This document shows positions 50,706-61,492 of a stretch of DNA of 64,000 nt, one piece after another. Made by a program: the position numbers and the translations under genes. Origin of the DNA: Curtobacterium sp. 458 (GTDB lineage Bacteria > Actinomycetota > Actinomycetes > Actinomycetales > Microbacteriaceae); assembly GCF_030406605.1 (NCBI RefSeq), contig NZ_CP129104.1:2951002-3015001 (forward strand), written 5' to 3'. Under the pieces are notes generated by a model. That model did not search any database, had not been told where the DNA came from, and worked only from the letters and a program-made list of their open reading frames with translations. Every line of letters starts with the position of its first letter. Positions within the stretch are counted from its first letter, which is position 1.

Positions 50706-52646
50706 TCAACGCTCGGCGGAGCTCGTCTGCCGCGGCCGCGCGGGCTTCGCCTGCGGCACCTTCGTCCCGACGACCTGGTCGATCACGTCGCGGGCGATCG
50801 TCTGCGCCGTCAGCCCGACGTCCTGCAGGATCTGCGACCGCGACGCGTGATCGATGAACTCGTCCGGCAACCCGAGCTCGTTCACGCCCGTGTCCACCCC
50901 GGCCGCGCGGAGGTCCTGCCGCAACCGCGTCCCGACACCCCCGACGCGCACGCCGTCCTCGATCGTGATGACGAGCCGGTGGTCGCGCGAGAGGTCGATG
51001 AGCGACGCCGGGATCGGCACCACCCACCGCGGGTCGACGACGGTCGTCCCGATGCCCTGCGCCTCGAGCAGCGCCGCCGCCTCGAGCGCGACCGGGACCA
51101 TCGACCCGACCGCGACGAACAGGACGTCGCGTTCCTGGTCTGACGAAGGCGACCGCAGCACGTCGACGCCGTCGGACAGCCGACGGAGCGCCGGGATGTC
51201 CGGCCCGACCTGCCCCTTGGACCACCGCAGCACGGTGGGGGCGTCGTCCACGGCGACGGCCTCGCGGAACTCCTCACGGAGGGTCGCGGCGTCACGGGGT
51301 GCGGCGATCCGGATGCCCGGCACGACCTGCAGGAGCGCGAGGTCCCACATGCCGTGGTGCGACGGCCCGTCCGGCCCGGTGATCCCCGCCCGGTCGAGCA
51401 CGAACGTGACGCCGGCCCGGTGCAGGGCGACGTCCATGAGCACCTGGTCGAACGCCCGGTTGAGGAACGTCGCGTACAGGGCGACCACGGGGTGCAGCCC
51501 GCCGTACGCGAGGCCGGCGGCGGTGGTCACCGCGTGCTGCTCGGCGATCCCGACGTCGATCACCCGGTCGGGGTGCTGCTCCTGGAACAGGTGGAGCCCG
51601 GTCGGCCGGAGCATGGCTGCGGTGATCGCGACGATGCGCTCGTCCGCACCACCGACCTCTGCGAGCGACGACGCGAACACCGACGTCCACGACGGACCCG
51701 ACGAGACGTCGAGCGACTCCCCCGTCTCCGGGTCGATGTGCCCGACCGCGTGGAACTGGTCGGCCTGGTCGCGGAGCGCCGGCTCGAACCCGTGCCCCTT
51801 CTCCGTGATGGCGTGCACGATCGTGGGTGCCCCGTACGCCTTCGCCTGACGGAGCGCCGCCTCCATAGCCCGCTGGTCGTGCCCGTTCACCGGGCCGATG
51901 TACTTGATGTCGAGGTTCGAGTAGAGGGCCTCGTTGTTCGTGAACCGCGACAGGAACCCGTGCAGCCCGCCGCGCATCCCGCGGTAGAACGCACGACCGG
52001 GGGCGCCGAAGCGCGAGGCGACGGCCTGCGACTTCTCGAACAGCGCCCGGTACTCGCGGCGGGTCCGGACCGAGCTGAGGAACCGTGCCATGCCGCCGAT
52101 CGTCGGCGCGTACGACCGCCCGTTGTCGTTCACGACGATGACGAGCCGACGGTCGTTGCTGTCGGAGATGTTGTTGAGCGCCTCCCAGGTCATCCCGCCC
52201 GTGAGCGCCCCGTCACCCACCACGGCGACGACGGTCCGGTCGGCCTGTCCGGTGCGCTGGAACGCGCGCGAGATGCCGTCCGCCCACGACAGCGACGACG
52301 ACGCGTGCGACGACTCGACGATGTCGTGTTCGGACTCGCTGCGCTGCGGATACCCGGCGATGCCGCCCCGTTCCCGGAGCCGCGAGAAGTCCTGCCGCCC
52401 CGTCACGAGCTTGTGCACGTAGGACTGGTGGCCCGTGTCGAAGACGATCGGGTCGTGCGGGGAGTCGAACACGCGATGCATCGCGAGGGTCAGCTCCACG
52501 ACCCCGAGGTTCGGTCCGAGGTGCCCACCGGTCTTCGCGACCTCCGCTACCAGGAACCGCCGGATCTCCGCGGCCAGGTCGGTCATCTGCGCGTCGGACA
52601 GACGCTTGAGGTCGCGCGGCGACGTGATGCTCGGAAGCAGGTCCAC
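50706..52646 (-). CDS. dxs: 1-deoxy-D-xylulose-5-phosphate synthase
   Basis: 646 residues. It carries the His of TGHQSYVHKL, the thiamine diphosphate site GDGALTGGMTWEALNNI and the transketolase pyrimidine domain (IAEQHAVTTAAGLA). It makes DXP from pyruvate and glyceraldehyde 3-phosphate, the entry to the non-mevalonate isoprenoid pathway. GTG at 52646 has AAAGGAGC upstream; the ATG 81 nt earlier has none. The toxin-antitoxin islet begins 32 bp after its stop. Confidence 0.96.
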   Translation of the reverse strand: MDLLPSITSPRDLKRLSDAQMTDLAAEIRRFLVAEVAKTGGHLGPNLGVVELTLAMHRVFDSPHDPIVFDTGHQSYVHKLVTGRQDFSRLRERGGIAGYPQRSESEHDIVESSHASSSLSWADGISRAFQRTGQADRTVVAVVGDGALTGGMTWEALNNISDSNDRRLVIVVNDNGRSYAPTIGGMARFLSSVRTRREYRALFEKSQAVASRFGAPGRAFYRGMRGGLHGFLSRFTNNEALYSNLDIKYIGPVNGHDQRAMEAALRQAKAYGAPTIVHAITEKGHGFEPALRDQADQFHAVGHIDPETGESLDVSSGPSWTSVFASSLAEVGGADERIVAITAAMLRPTGLHLFQEQHPDRVIDVGIAEQHAVTTAAGLAYGGLHPVVALYATFLNRAFDQVLMDVALHRAGVTFVLDRAGITGPDGPSHHGMWDLALLQVVPGIRIAAPRDAATLREEFREAVAVDDAPTVLRWSKGQVGPDIPALRRLSDGVDVLRSPSSDQERDVLFVAVGSMVPVALEAAALLEAQGIGTTVVDPRWVVPIPASLIDLSRDHRLVITIEDGVRVGGVGTRLRQDLRAAGVDTGVNELGLPDEFIDHASRSQILQDVGLTAQTIARDVIDQVVGTKVPQAKPARPRQTSSAER

Positions 52647-52696
52647 GGGGCGCTCCTTTCGTGGGGCAGGTCCCCACACTATCCACGCAACCGGGC

Positions 52697-52744
52697 GACG
52701 GACTGGAGGCGCGGTGCCAGCTGGCACCGCGCCTCCAGTCCGTC
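52697..52744. terminator. Palindrome family A, copy 5 (perfect 48 bp)
   Basis: Twenty-four-base arms meet without a loop, every base paired (52697-52720, 52721-52744). It lies between acnA and dxs, 35 bp after the acnA stop. Right flank GTCAGGTGG as in copy 4. Confidence 0.75.
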
Positions 52745-52778
52745 AGGTGGTCGCGTCAGCGACCGGTACGGGCGCTGC

Positions 52779-55610
<2,832 letters not shown>

Positions 55611-55671
55611 TGTGCCGCCTCCCTGGTTGATCGGTGTGCCCCCATCCAAGCGGGCCGCAGAACGTCCCACC

Positions 55672-55688
55672 AGCAAGGCAAACCTAAA
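55672..55688 (-). promoter_or_regulatory. Possible iron-box half site upstream of acnA
   Basis: Minus strand TTTAGGTTTGCCTTGCT. The left half matches 11 of 12 bases of the DtxR/IdeR box; the right half does not. Aconitase control by iron would make sense, but the site is incomplete. Confidence 0.25.
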
Positions 55689-55720
55689 CCCGCCAGCCCG
55701 CGAGGGTCCGGCGGAAAGTA

Positions 55721-55734
55721 TCTCGATGTCGAGA
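55721..55734. promoter_or_regulatory. Palindromic operator upstream of acnA
   Basis: TCTCGA-TG-TCGAGA, 111-124 bp before the acnA start and 6 bp before the DUF3159 stop. The regulator is unknown. Confidence 0.4.
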
Positions 55735-55739
55735 CAACT

Positions 55740-56585
55740 CTACACCGTGGCGGTGTCGTCCTCGTCCTCGTGCCGGAACACCGTCCGGACGAGCAACCAC
55801 GTCACCCAGAGCAGCGCGGCGTACAGCGGGACGCCCGTGATGAGCTTGATGCCGGCGAGCAGCTCGACCTGCGCGGTGAGGTACAGCGGGATCTCGATGA
55901 GCAGCCGGAGCGCGAACAGCCCGACCCACATCCAGGTCGCGACGGTCAGGACGCGGCGCTTCCCCGGGTCGGCGCGCCAGTCGGTCCCGGTGCCGTCCTC
56001 GTCCTGCGGCAGCAGCAGTCCGACGATCAGCCCGATGAGCGGCCGCCGGATCGCGAGCGTCACGAGCAGCACGACGAGGCAGACCACGTTGATGACGATG
56101 CCCGGGATGAAGTTGCTCTCGGCCTTCCCGGTCAGCAGCGCCAGACCCGCCGAGATCGCCACGCCGAGGATGCCCGCGAAGCTCATCGCGAGCGACTGCC
56201 GCTGCACGAGCCGGAGCACGACGAAGACGAGGCCGATGACGACGGGGATCACGACGCTCGGGACGAGTTCCTTCGTCACCGCGTACACGATGAGGAAACC
56301 GAACCCGGGCAGCACCGACTCCGCGAGGCCCCGGACACCACCGACCGCCGTGAGCAGCGCACGGCCGGACGGCGCCTCGCCCGGGGCGACCTGGCCGATG
56401 CCGGCGTTCCGGACGGCGTCGCGGAGCTGGGCGTTCAGCGACAGCGGCTCGGCGCGCTCCGCCGCGAAGCGGTCGTCGTCGGGCGCGACCTTGTCGGAGG
56501 CGAGCCCGTCGGGCGCGACCCCGTCGCGTGCGATCCCGTCGGGCGCGACCCCGTCGGGTCGGGGGGTGTCGTCGTGGTCCGGCAC
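55740..56585 (-). CDS. DUF3159 membrane protein
   Basis: 281 residues with about five membrane segments (from about 80 to 260), beginning GVRGLAESVLPGFGFLIVYAVT. The N-terminal 40 residues carry a pentapeptide repeat, roughly V-A-P-D-G, encoded by a degenerate 15-bp tandem repeat. Function is unknown. GTG start with GGAGG 5 nt upstream; it lies 17 bp after DUF3710. The order dut-DUF3710-DUF3159 is conserved in actinobacteria. Confidence 0.85.
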   Translation of the reverse strand: MPDHDDTPRPDGVAPDGIARDGVAPDGLASDKVAPDDDRFAAERAEPLSLNAQLRDAVRNAGIGQVAPGEAPSGRALLTAVGGVRGLAESVLPGFGFLIVYAVTKELVPSVVIPVVIGLVFVVLRLVQRQSLAMSFAGILGVAISAGLALLTGKAESNFIPGIVINVVCLVVLLVTLAIRRPLIGLIVGLLLPQDEDGTGTDWRADPGKRRVLTVATWMWVGLFALRLLIEIPLYLTAQVELLAGIKLITGVPLYAALLWVTWLLVRTVFRHEDEDDTATV

Positions 56586-56602
56586 CGTGCCTCCAGGCGG
56601 GG

Positions 56603-57322
56603 TCAGATCGCCGACTGCGTCGACTTCGGCATGTGCAGCGGGATGAGGTCGCGCGGCGGCATGGGCGTGGTGCCGCGCACGACGACCACGCTGCGGAACA
56701 GCTCCTCGATGTCGGCGGCGTCGTCCGGGGACTCGGCGGCCTTGCCGGCGATGACCCCGCGGAGGAACCAGCGCGGACCGTCCACGCCGACGAAGCGCGC
56801 CGGACGCGCCCCCTCGGTGACCCCGTCCTCGTTCGCGACCGGGACCTGGGCGCGGAGCTCGGGGCCGAACGGGCCGTCGACCTCGGTGACCTCGCCGCCC
56901 TGGCGTTCGATCTGCTCGGCGATCTGCGCGCGGATCTCGTGCCAGAGGCCGGTCGAACGGGGCGCGGCGAACGGCTGGACCTGGAGCGTCGACTCGTCGA
57001 AGTCGAGCCCGACGGCGACGACGCGCTGCGAGCCCTCCTCGACCTCGAGTCGCAGGTGCAGGCCCTCGCGCGGGAGCACCTTCACCCCGCCGAGGTCGAC
57101 GTACGGACGGACCAGGTTCGCCTCGGTCTCGTCGTGCGGGCCGTTCTCGGCGCGGTCCTCGGGGGCGGACTTGTCGGTCGGTGCGACCGCGTCCACCTCG
57201 TCGAGGTCGGCGTCGGCGTCGGTGGCGATGTCCACCTCGGGGGTCGTCTCGGCGACCTCCACCTCGTCGGCGACGGCGTCCGCCACCTCGACCTCGTCAC
57301 GCTTGCGGCGGCCGAACTTCAT
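56603..57322 (-). CDS. DUF3710 protein
   Basis: 239 residues. An acidic low-complexity N-terminus (about 9-65) precedes the DUF3710 domain: RPYVDLGGVKVLPREGLHLRLEV and GPRWFLRGVIAGKA, with VRGTTPMPPRDLIPLHMP near the end. Function is unknown. ATG overlaps the dut stop as ATGA. Confidence 0.85.
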   Translation of the reverse strand: MKFGRRKRDEVEVADAVADEVEVAETTPEVDIATDADADLDEVDAVAPTDKSAPEDRAENGPHDETEANLVRPYVDLGGVKVLPREGLHLRLEVEEGSQRVVAVGLDFDESTLQVQPFAAPRSTGLWHEIRAQIAEQIERQGGEVTEVDGPFGPELRAQVPVANEDGVTEGARPARFVGVDGPRWFLRGVIAGKAAESPDDAADIEELFRSVVVVRGTTPMPPRDLIPLHMPKSTQSAI

Positions 57323-57810
57323 GCGCGGGATCCTTCCTGGACGTTCTCTGCGGCGCTGCTGACGGTACCGCTCCGGTCACCGTAGCCCGAGGAGCCGAAC
57401 CCACCCTGGCCGCGGACGCTCTCGGGCAGCTCGTCGACGCGCGTGAACACGACCCGGGGCACGGGCATGACGACGACCTGCGCGATGCGGTCGCCGACGT
57501 GGACCTCGTACGGTTCGGAGGCGTCCGTGTTGAGCAGCGCGACCTTCACCTCGCCGCGGTAGCCCGCGTCCACGGTGCCGGGCGAGTTCACGATCGTGAT
57601 GCCGTGCTTCGCCGCGAGTCCGCTCCGCGGGACGACGAACGCCGCGTACCCCTCGGGCAGGGCGATCCGCAGGCCGGTGCCGACGAGTCGACGCTCCCCG
57701 GGCTGCAGCACGAAGGCCTCGGCGGAGACGAGGTCGCCGCCGGCGTCCCCGGGGTGGGCGTAGTGGGGCGGGTTCTCCCCGGTCCAGAGGACGTCGACTG
57801 GTTCGGTCAC
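57319..57810 (-). CDS. dut: dUTP diphosphatase
   Basis: 163 residues. The five motifs are readable: AGGDLVSAE, VPRSGLAAKHGI, PGTVDAGYRGEV, RIAQVVVMPV and RGQGGFGSSGYG. It removes dUTP and supplies dUMP. The start is GTG at 57810 in a leaderless promoter. Confidence 0.95.
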   Translation of the reverse strand: MTEPVDVLWTGENPPHYAHPGDAGGDLVSAEAFVLQPGERRLVGTGLRIALPEGYAAFVVPRSGLAAKHGITIVNSPGTVDAGYRGEVKVALLNTDASEPYEVHVGDRIAQVVVMPVPRVVFTRVDELPESVRGQGGFGSSGYGDRSGTVSSAAENVQEGSRA

Positions 57811-57822
57811 GTGACGAGGGTA
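57811..57822 (-). promoter_or_regulatory. Leaderless promoter -10 box of dut
   Basis: Minus strand TACCCT (57822-57817), 6 nt before the GTG at 57810; no Shine-Dalgarno. Confidence 0.5.
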
Positions 57823-57852
57823 GTGCAGACCGTGACCGTTCCGTGATGTGCG

Positions 57853-58320
57853 GTGAGGACGCAGCCCGAGTCGTGGTGGGATGGTCTCGTGACCCTGTAC
57901 CGCGAACGACTCTGGGCCCCGCCGGCGCTCTACCTGGCGACGGCCCTCGTGATCCCCGCCAGCCTGCTCGTCTTCCTCCCCATCAGCGTGCTCGCCGGGG
58001 TGCTCGTGGCGATCGGGATGGAGATCGGGGTGCTCGTGCTCCTCTGGGCGCTCGCCCCGACGGTCGAGGTCACGGAGACCGAGTTCCGTGCCGGCCGGGC
58101 ACACCTGCCGCGGGAGCTCGTCGGTGAGGTCGAGGGCTTCACCGGCGCCGACGCCACTGCTCAGCGCGGACCGCAGCTCGACGCCCGTGCCTGGACGCTC
58201 TTCCGCGGCTACGTCCGGGGCGTCGTCAAGGTCGAGGTCCGCGACGAGGCCGACCCGACCCCCTACTGGCTGGTGAGCGTCCGTCGTCCGGACGAGGTGG
58301 TGGCGGCGCTCCGCGCCTGA
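57853..58320 (+). CDS. DUF3093 membrane protein
   Basis: 155 residues with two close membrane segments (about 24-46 and 48-68), then a soluble C-terminal part with WTLFRGYVRGVVKVEV and PYWLVSVRRPDEVVAAL. The start is GTG at 57853; there is no clear ribosome site. It lies opposite dut, a common arrangement. Function is unknown. Confidence 0.82.
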   Translation: MRTQPESWWDGLVTLYRERLWAPPALYLATALVIPASLLVFLPISVLAGVLVAIGMEIGVLVLLWALAPTVEVTETEFRAGRAHLPRELVGEVEGFTGADATAQRGPQLDARAWTLFRGYVRGVVKVEVRDEADPTPYWLVSVRRPDEVVAALRA

Positions 58321-58571
58321 CCCGCGATCTGACGGACGGGAGGCTCGTGGCGGGCCCGCCACGGGCCTCCCGTCCGTCTGCTCGTCGCGCCGGGCGCGGC
58401 GCGCACGCGCTGGTCGCACGCCGCAGGCCGCCAGCCGCCAGCCGCCAGCCGCACGAGACTCGGCGTGGCGGACGACGCTCGTGCGCACGAGCACGAGACT
58501 CGTCCGCCTGCACGAGACTCGGCATCGGCGCCACGAGACTCGGCAGCCGCGCCGCGAGGCCGGACACGCAG
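58321..58571. repeat. Dense intergenic repeats after DUF3093
   Basis: After palindrome copy 6 come three exact GCCGCCA units (58427-58447) and a 14-bp palindrome CTCGTGCGCACGAG (58478-58491). Four copies of CACGAGACTCG, three extending to CACGAGACTCGGC, start at 58452, 58492, 58511 and 58532. No gene is seen. Confidence 0.65.
58331..58378. terminator. Palindrome family A, copy 6
   Basis: Twenty-four-base arms, no loop, one mismatch; arm starts GACGGACGGGAGGCTCGTGG. It lies 10 bp after DUF3093. Confidence 0.7.
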
Positions 58572-58603
58572 GAGACCCCGCCACCGGAGGGTGACGGGGT
58601 CTC
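58572..58603 (-). terminator. Terminator hairpin after the DUF4193 gene
   Basis: Fourteen-base stem (GAGACCCCG core) with one mismatch and a GGAG loop, 13 bp beyond the stop. Confidence 0.7.
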
Positions 58604-58616
58604 GAGGATCGCGTGC

Positions 58617-58916
58617 TTACAGTGCGGCGCACTCCGCGCACACCGGGCCGAGCTTCGACTCGTGGTCGAGCTGCGAGCGGTGCTTCACGAGGAAGCACTC
58701 GACGCAGGTGAACTCGTCGACCTGGGGCGGGAGGACGACGACGTCGAGGTCGACGTCGGAGAGGTCCTGACCGGCGAGCTCGAACGAGCCCGGGTTGTCG
58801 GAATCATCGTCGACGACGCCCGACATCTTGTCGGGGACGCGCTCCTTCAGAGCCTCGATCGACTCCGAGTCCGAGGAGTCGTCGGTCTTCCGGGGGGCGT
58901 CGTAATCGGTGGCCAT
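58617..58916 (-). CDS. DUF4193 protein, small zinc-ribbon-like
   Basis: 99 residues. The acidic first half (DDSSDSESIEAL...DDDSDNPG) is followed by two Cys pairs, CVEC and CAEC, at about 74-77 and 94-97, probably holding zinc. Length and order match DUF4193, found next to sepH in actinobacteria. Function is unknown. The start at 58916 matches the family; longer readings do not. Confidence 0.88.
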   Translation of the reverse strand: MATDYDAPRKTDDSSDSESIEALKERVPDKMSGVVDDDSDNPGSFELAGQDLSDVDLDVVVLPPQVDEFTCVECFLVKHRSQLDHESKLGPVCAECAAL

Positions 58917-59180
58917 GCCCATCCATTTCTCGTATCGAGAGGTCGTCGCCGGTGATCGGCGGCGACAGTTTGCACCACGACCCGCCGGAGTGCAAACCGA
59001 ACGTCCCGGCGGTTCGTTCTGGCGCTGCAACCCGCCGTCGACCCCCGCCATTCCCGCACTGTCCGGAGCCGTGGACCGCACCTCGCGGCACGCCGTGCGC
59101 CTCCCCGGGATCGGGGTCCGCGCGCTGCATACTCACGGGGTACGACGCACGACCGTACGCACGCATCGGAAGGCGGAACC

Positions 59181-60200
59181 ATGCAGGACCTGAGAGTCAT
59201 CGGAGTGGAGTCGGGCGCACTCCTGCTCGCGACGGACGGCGGCACGGAGTACCGGCTGCCCGTCACCTCGTCCCTCCCGGGCCAGGTCCGGCAGGCGAAC
59301 CCCGAGGGCGGACCGCAGAAGCGCGTGTCACCGAAGGACGTGCAGGCGCGCATCCGCGGTGGTGCCGACGCCGCCGACGTCGCGGCCGCGCTCGACGTCG
59401 ACGTCGACTACGTCCGCCGCTTCGAGGGCCCGGTGCTCGCCGAGCGCGCGTTCATCCTCGACGCCGCCCGCCGCGTGTCCGTGACCCCGGTCGACGACGA
59501 GGCGCCCGACACCTTCGGTGAGGCGATCACCGCCAAGCTCGAGGCCGGCGAGGCGTCGAGCGTGCAGTGGGCGTCGTGGAAGCACGTCGACACCGGCTGG
59601 CAGGTCCGCGTCCGCTACGCCGTCGACGAGGTCGAGCACGACGCACAGTGGCGCTTCGACCCGAAGACCTCGACGCTCGTGCCCGACAACGGCGACGCGC
59701 ACAGGCTCTCGCACACCGACGACGAGGGCATCGCGCCCCGCCTCCGCGCGGTCGAGTTCGAGCACGAGGACGCCGACGGCACCCGCTTCGACTCCGGCGC
59801 CTTCCGGGTCGAGTCCGCCGACGAGGAGCTCACGAACCCCGAGGTCGCCGAGCGTGCCCCGCTCCGCGCCCCGCTCCCGCGCATCGGCGCGGCCGCTCCC
59901 GAGGAGCGCGCTCCCGGCAACGAGACCGCCGACCTGCTCGAGGCCCTCCGTCGCCGCCGGGGTGAGCGTGAGGCCGCGTCGTTCACGGAGCACCAGGAGG
60001 AGCCCCGCCGGACCTCGATCAGCGTCGTCGACGTGCCGCTGCACGGCTTCGAGGACTCGTCGGACACCGCCCCGCAGCCCGATGCACGTCCGTCGTCGGC
60101 CCCGGAACCCGAGGCGCGCGACCGGAAGAAGCGGAGCCGCCGTTCGATGCCGAGCTGGGACGAGATCGTCTTCGGCACGCGCCCGGAGGACCCCGCCTGA
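59181..60200 (+). CDS. sepH: Septation protein SepH
   Basis: 339 residues. The N-terminal DUF3071 domain (MQDLRVIGVESGALLLATDGGTEYRLPV) holds a helix-turn-helix-like part with RIRGGADAADVAAALDVDVDYVRRFEGPVLAERAFI. The C-terminal part is disordered and charged. In Streptomyces and Mycobacterium SepH binds FtsZ and promotes Z-ring assembly. GGAAGG lies about 9 nt upstream. Confidence 0.92.
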   Translation: MQDLRVIGVESGALLLATDGGTEYRLPVTSSLPGQVRQANPEGGPQKRVSPKDVQARIRGGADAADVAAALDVDVDYVRRFEGPVLAERAFILDAARRVSVTPVDDEAPDTFGEAITAKLEAGEASSVQWASWKHVDTGWQVRVRYAVDEVEHDAQWRFDPKTSTLVPDNGDAHRLSHTDDEGIAPRLRAVEFEHEDADGTRFDSGAFRVESADEELTNPEVAERAPLRAPLPRIGAAAPEERAPGNETADLLEALRRRRGEREAASFTEHQEEPRRTSISVVDVPLHGFEDSSDTAPQPDARPSSAPEPEARDRKKRSRRSMPSWDEIVFGTRPEDPA

Positions 60201-60205
60201 TCCCC

Positions 60206-60269
60206 GCCCTGGAGGCACGGCCCGGCCCCGTCACGCACCGCGCGTGACGGGGCCGGTCCCGTCCAGGGC
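60206..60269. terminator. Palindrome family A, copy 7 (variant)
   Basis: Outer arms GCCCTGGA (60206-60213, 60262-60269) and perfect inner 15-bp arms (60222-60236, 60242-60256). It lies between convergent sepH and the phosphodiesterase gene. Confidence 0.65.
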
Positions 60270-60299
60270 ATCCGCGGGCGGCCGCGTTCGGTCGCGTCG

Positions 60300-61466
60300 T
60301 CAGCCGGCGAAGGCGCCGGCGAGGCGGAGCGGGACGAAGGTCTCCTCGTCGGTCATCGCGCCGTGCTGCCCGAGCATGCGCTTCGGGACCTCCCCGGGAC
60401 GGAGTGCCCGGTCGTCGTTGAACGCCCACGAGCCGCGGGCCACGAGCACGACGTCGCCGATGCGGTCGACGACCTCGGGTGCCACGACACCGAACCACCC
60501 GGCCTCGATCGCCTCGGCACGGGTCGCGACGTACGCCTTCTTCCCGTAGCGGGCCCGGAAGCGGCCGACGAGGTCCCGCACGTCGGTGCCCGGCGCGACG
60601 GCGAGCTGCCGGCAGCGCGGGTCTCCGGCGACCCCGACGACGTCCGTCAGCAGCGCCGGGTCCATCGGCAGGTTCGCGTGCTCCGGGACGTCGAGCACGC
60701 CGTGGTCGGCCGTCACGACGACCCCCACGTCCGGGCGGAGCGCACGGTCGAAGCGGGCGAGCTCGCCGTCGAGCAGCTCGAGCGCCGCGGTCCACCGGTC
60801 GGACTGCCACCCGTGCTTGTGCCCGACCGAGTCGAGCTCGGGCACGTAGAGGTAGACGAGGGAGCGGCCCGTCGCGGTCTCGGCGAGGGCGGCGTCGACG
60901 CGCTGCGCGATCGAGTCGGCGGACACGTACCGCGCGCCGCCGAGGACGCTCGCCGTCATGCCCGACGACCGGTACCGCCCGGGGCCGACGACGACCGGGT
61001 CGACGCCGAGCGCCGCGGCCTCGGTGAAGAGCGTCGGGCCGAGCAGCCAGTCCGCCGGCACCTCGTCGTCCCACCCACTGAGCAGGTTCATCACGCGCTC
61101 GGTGTCCGGGTTCCACCCGCTGTAGCCGACGACCCCGTGCGAACCGGGCGGTCGACCGGTCGTGAGGGTGCTCAGCGCCGCGGCCGTCGTCGTGGGGAAC
61201 CCGCTCCGCAGCTTCTTCGCGGAGCCGCTCGCGGGCGGGGCGACCAGCCACCGCGCGTGCCCGGCGCGCGCCGAGAGCGCGGCAGAGCCGAGCCCGTCGA
61301 CCAGCACGACGACCGCCGAGCGGGCGGGGCGGAGGGCGATCCGTGCCTCCAGGCCGAGTGATCGCAACCACGCGTCGTCCGCAGCGCCGAGCGCCACGAG
61401 GCAACTCGGGAAGACGTCGGCGAGGTTCGCGGCGGCGTCGGGGGCCGTCGGTACGCTGGTTCCCAT
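60300..61466 (-). CDS. Alkaline phosphatase superfamily protein (nucleotide pyrophosphatase/phosphodiesterase-like)
   Basis: 388 residues. VVLVDGLGS carries the first metal ligand, [15 protein letters not shown] the nucleophile Thr, [10 protein letters not shown] the second metal set, and [14 protein letters not shown] another Asp/His pair. This pattern fits the NPP/PglZ-like branch. The substrate is unknown. It lies beside sepH and parC as in other actinobacteria. The start at 61466 follows GGGGGGA; the longer ATG lies inside the parC leader. Confidence 0.86.
   Translation of the reverse strand: MGTSVPTAPDAAANLADVFPSCLVALGAADDAWLRSLGLEARIALRPARSAVVVLVDGLGSAALSARAGHARWLVAPPASGSAKKLRSGFPTTTAAALSTLTTGRPPGSHGVVGYSGWNPDTERVMNLLSGWDDEVPADWLLGPTLFTEAAALGVDPVVVGPGRYRSSGMTASVLGGARYVSADSIAQRVDAALAETATGRSLVYLYVPELDSVGHKHGWQSDRWTAALELLDGELARFDRALRPDVGVVVTADHGVLDVPEHANLPMDPALLTDVVGVAGDPRCRQLAVAPGTDVRDLVGRFRARYGKKAYVATRAEAIEAGWFGVVAPEVVDRIGDVVLVARGSWAFNDDRALRPGEVPKRMLGQHGAMTDEETFVPLRLAGAFAG
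61452..61457 (+). promoter_or_regulatory. Probable -10 box of parC
   Basis: TACGCT, with the parC ATG 35 nt further on behind AAGGG. It lies inside the start of the divergent gene. Confidence 0.35.
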
Positions 61467-61492
61467 TCCCCCCAGTCTCGCAGAAGGGTGCC

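Noticed and set aside
58452..58544. CACGAGACTCG copies as a CRISPR array
   Set aside because: Repeats are only 11-13 bp, the spacing is uneven (40, 19, 21 bp), and no cas genes are present.
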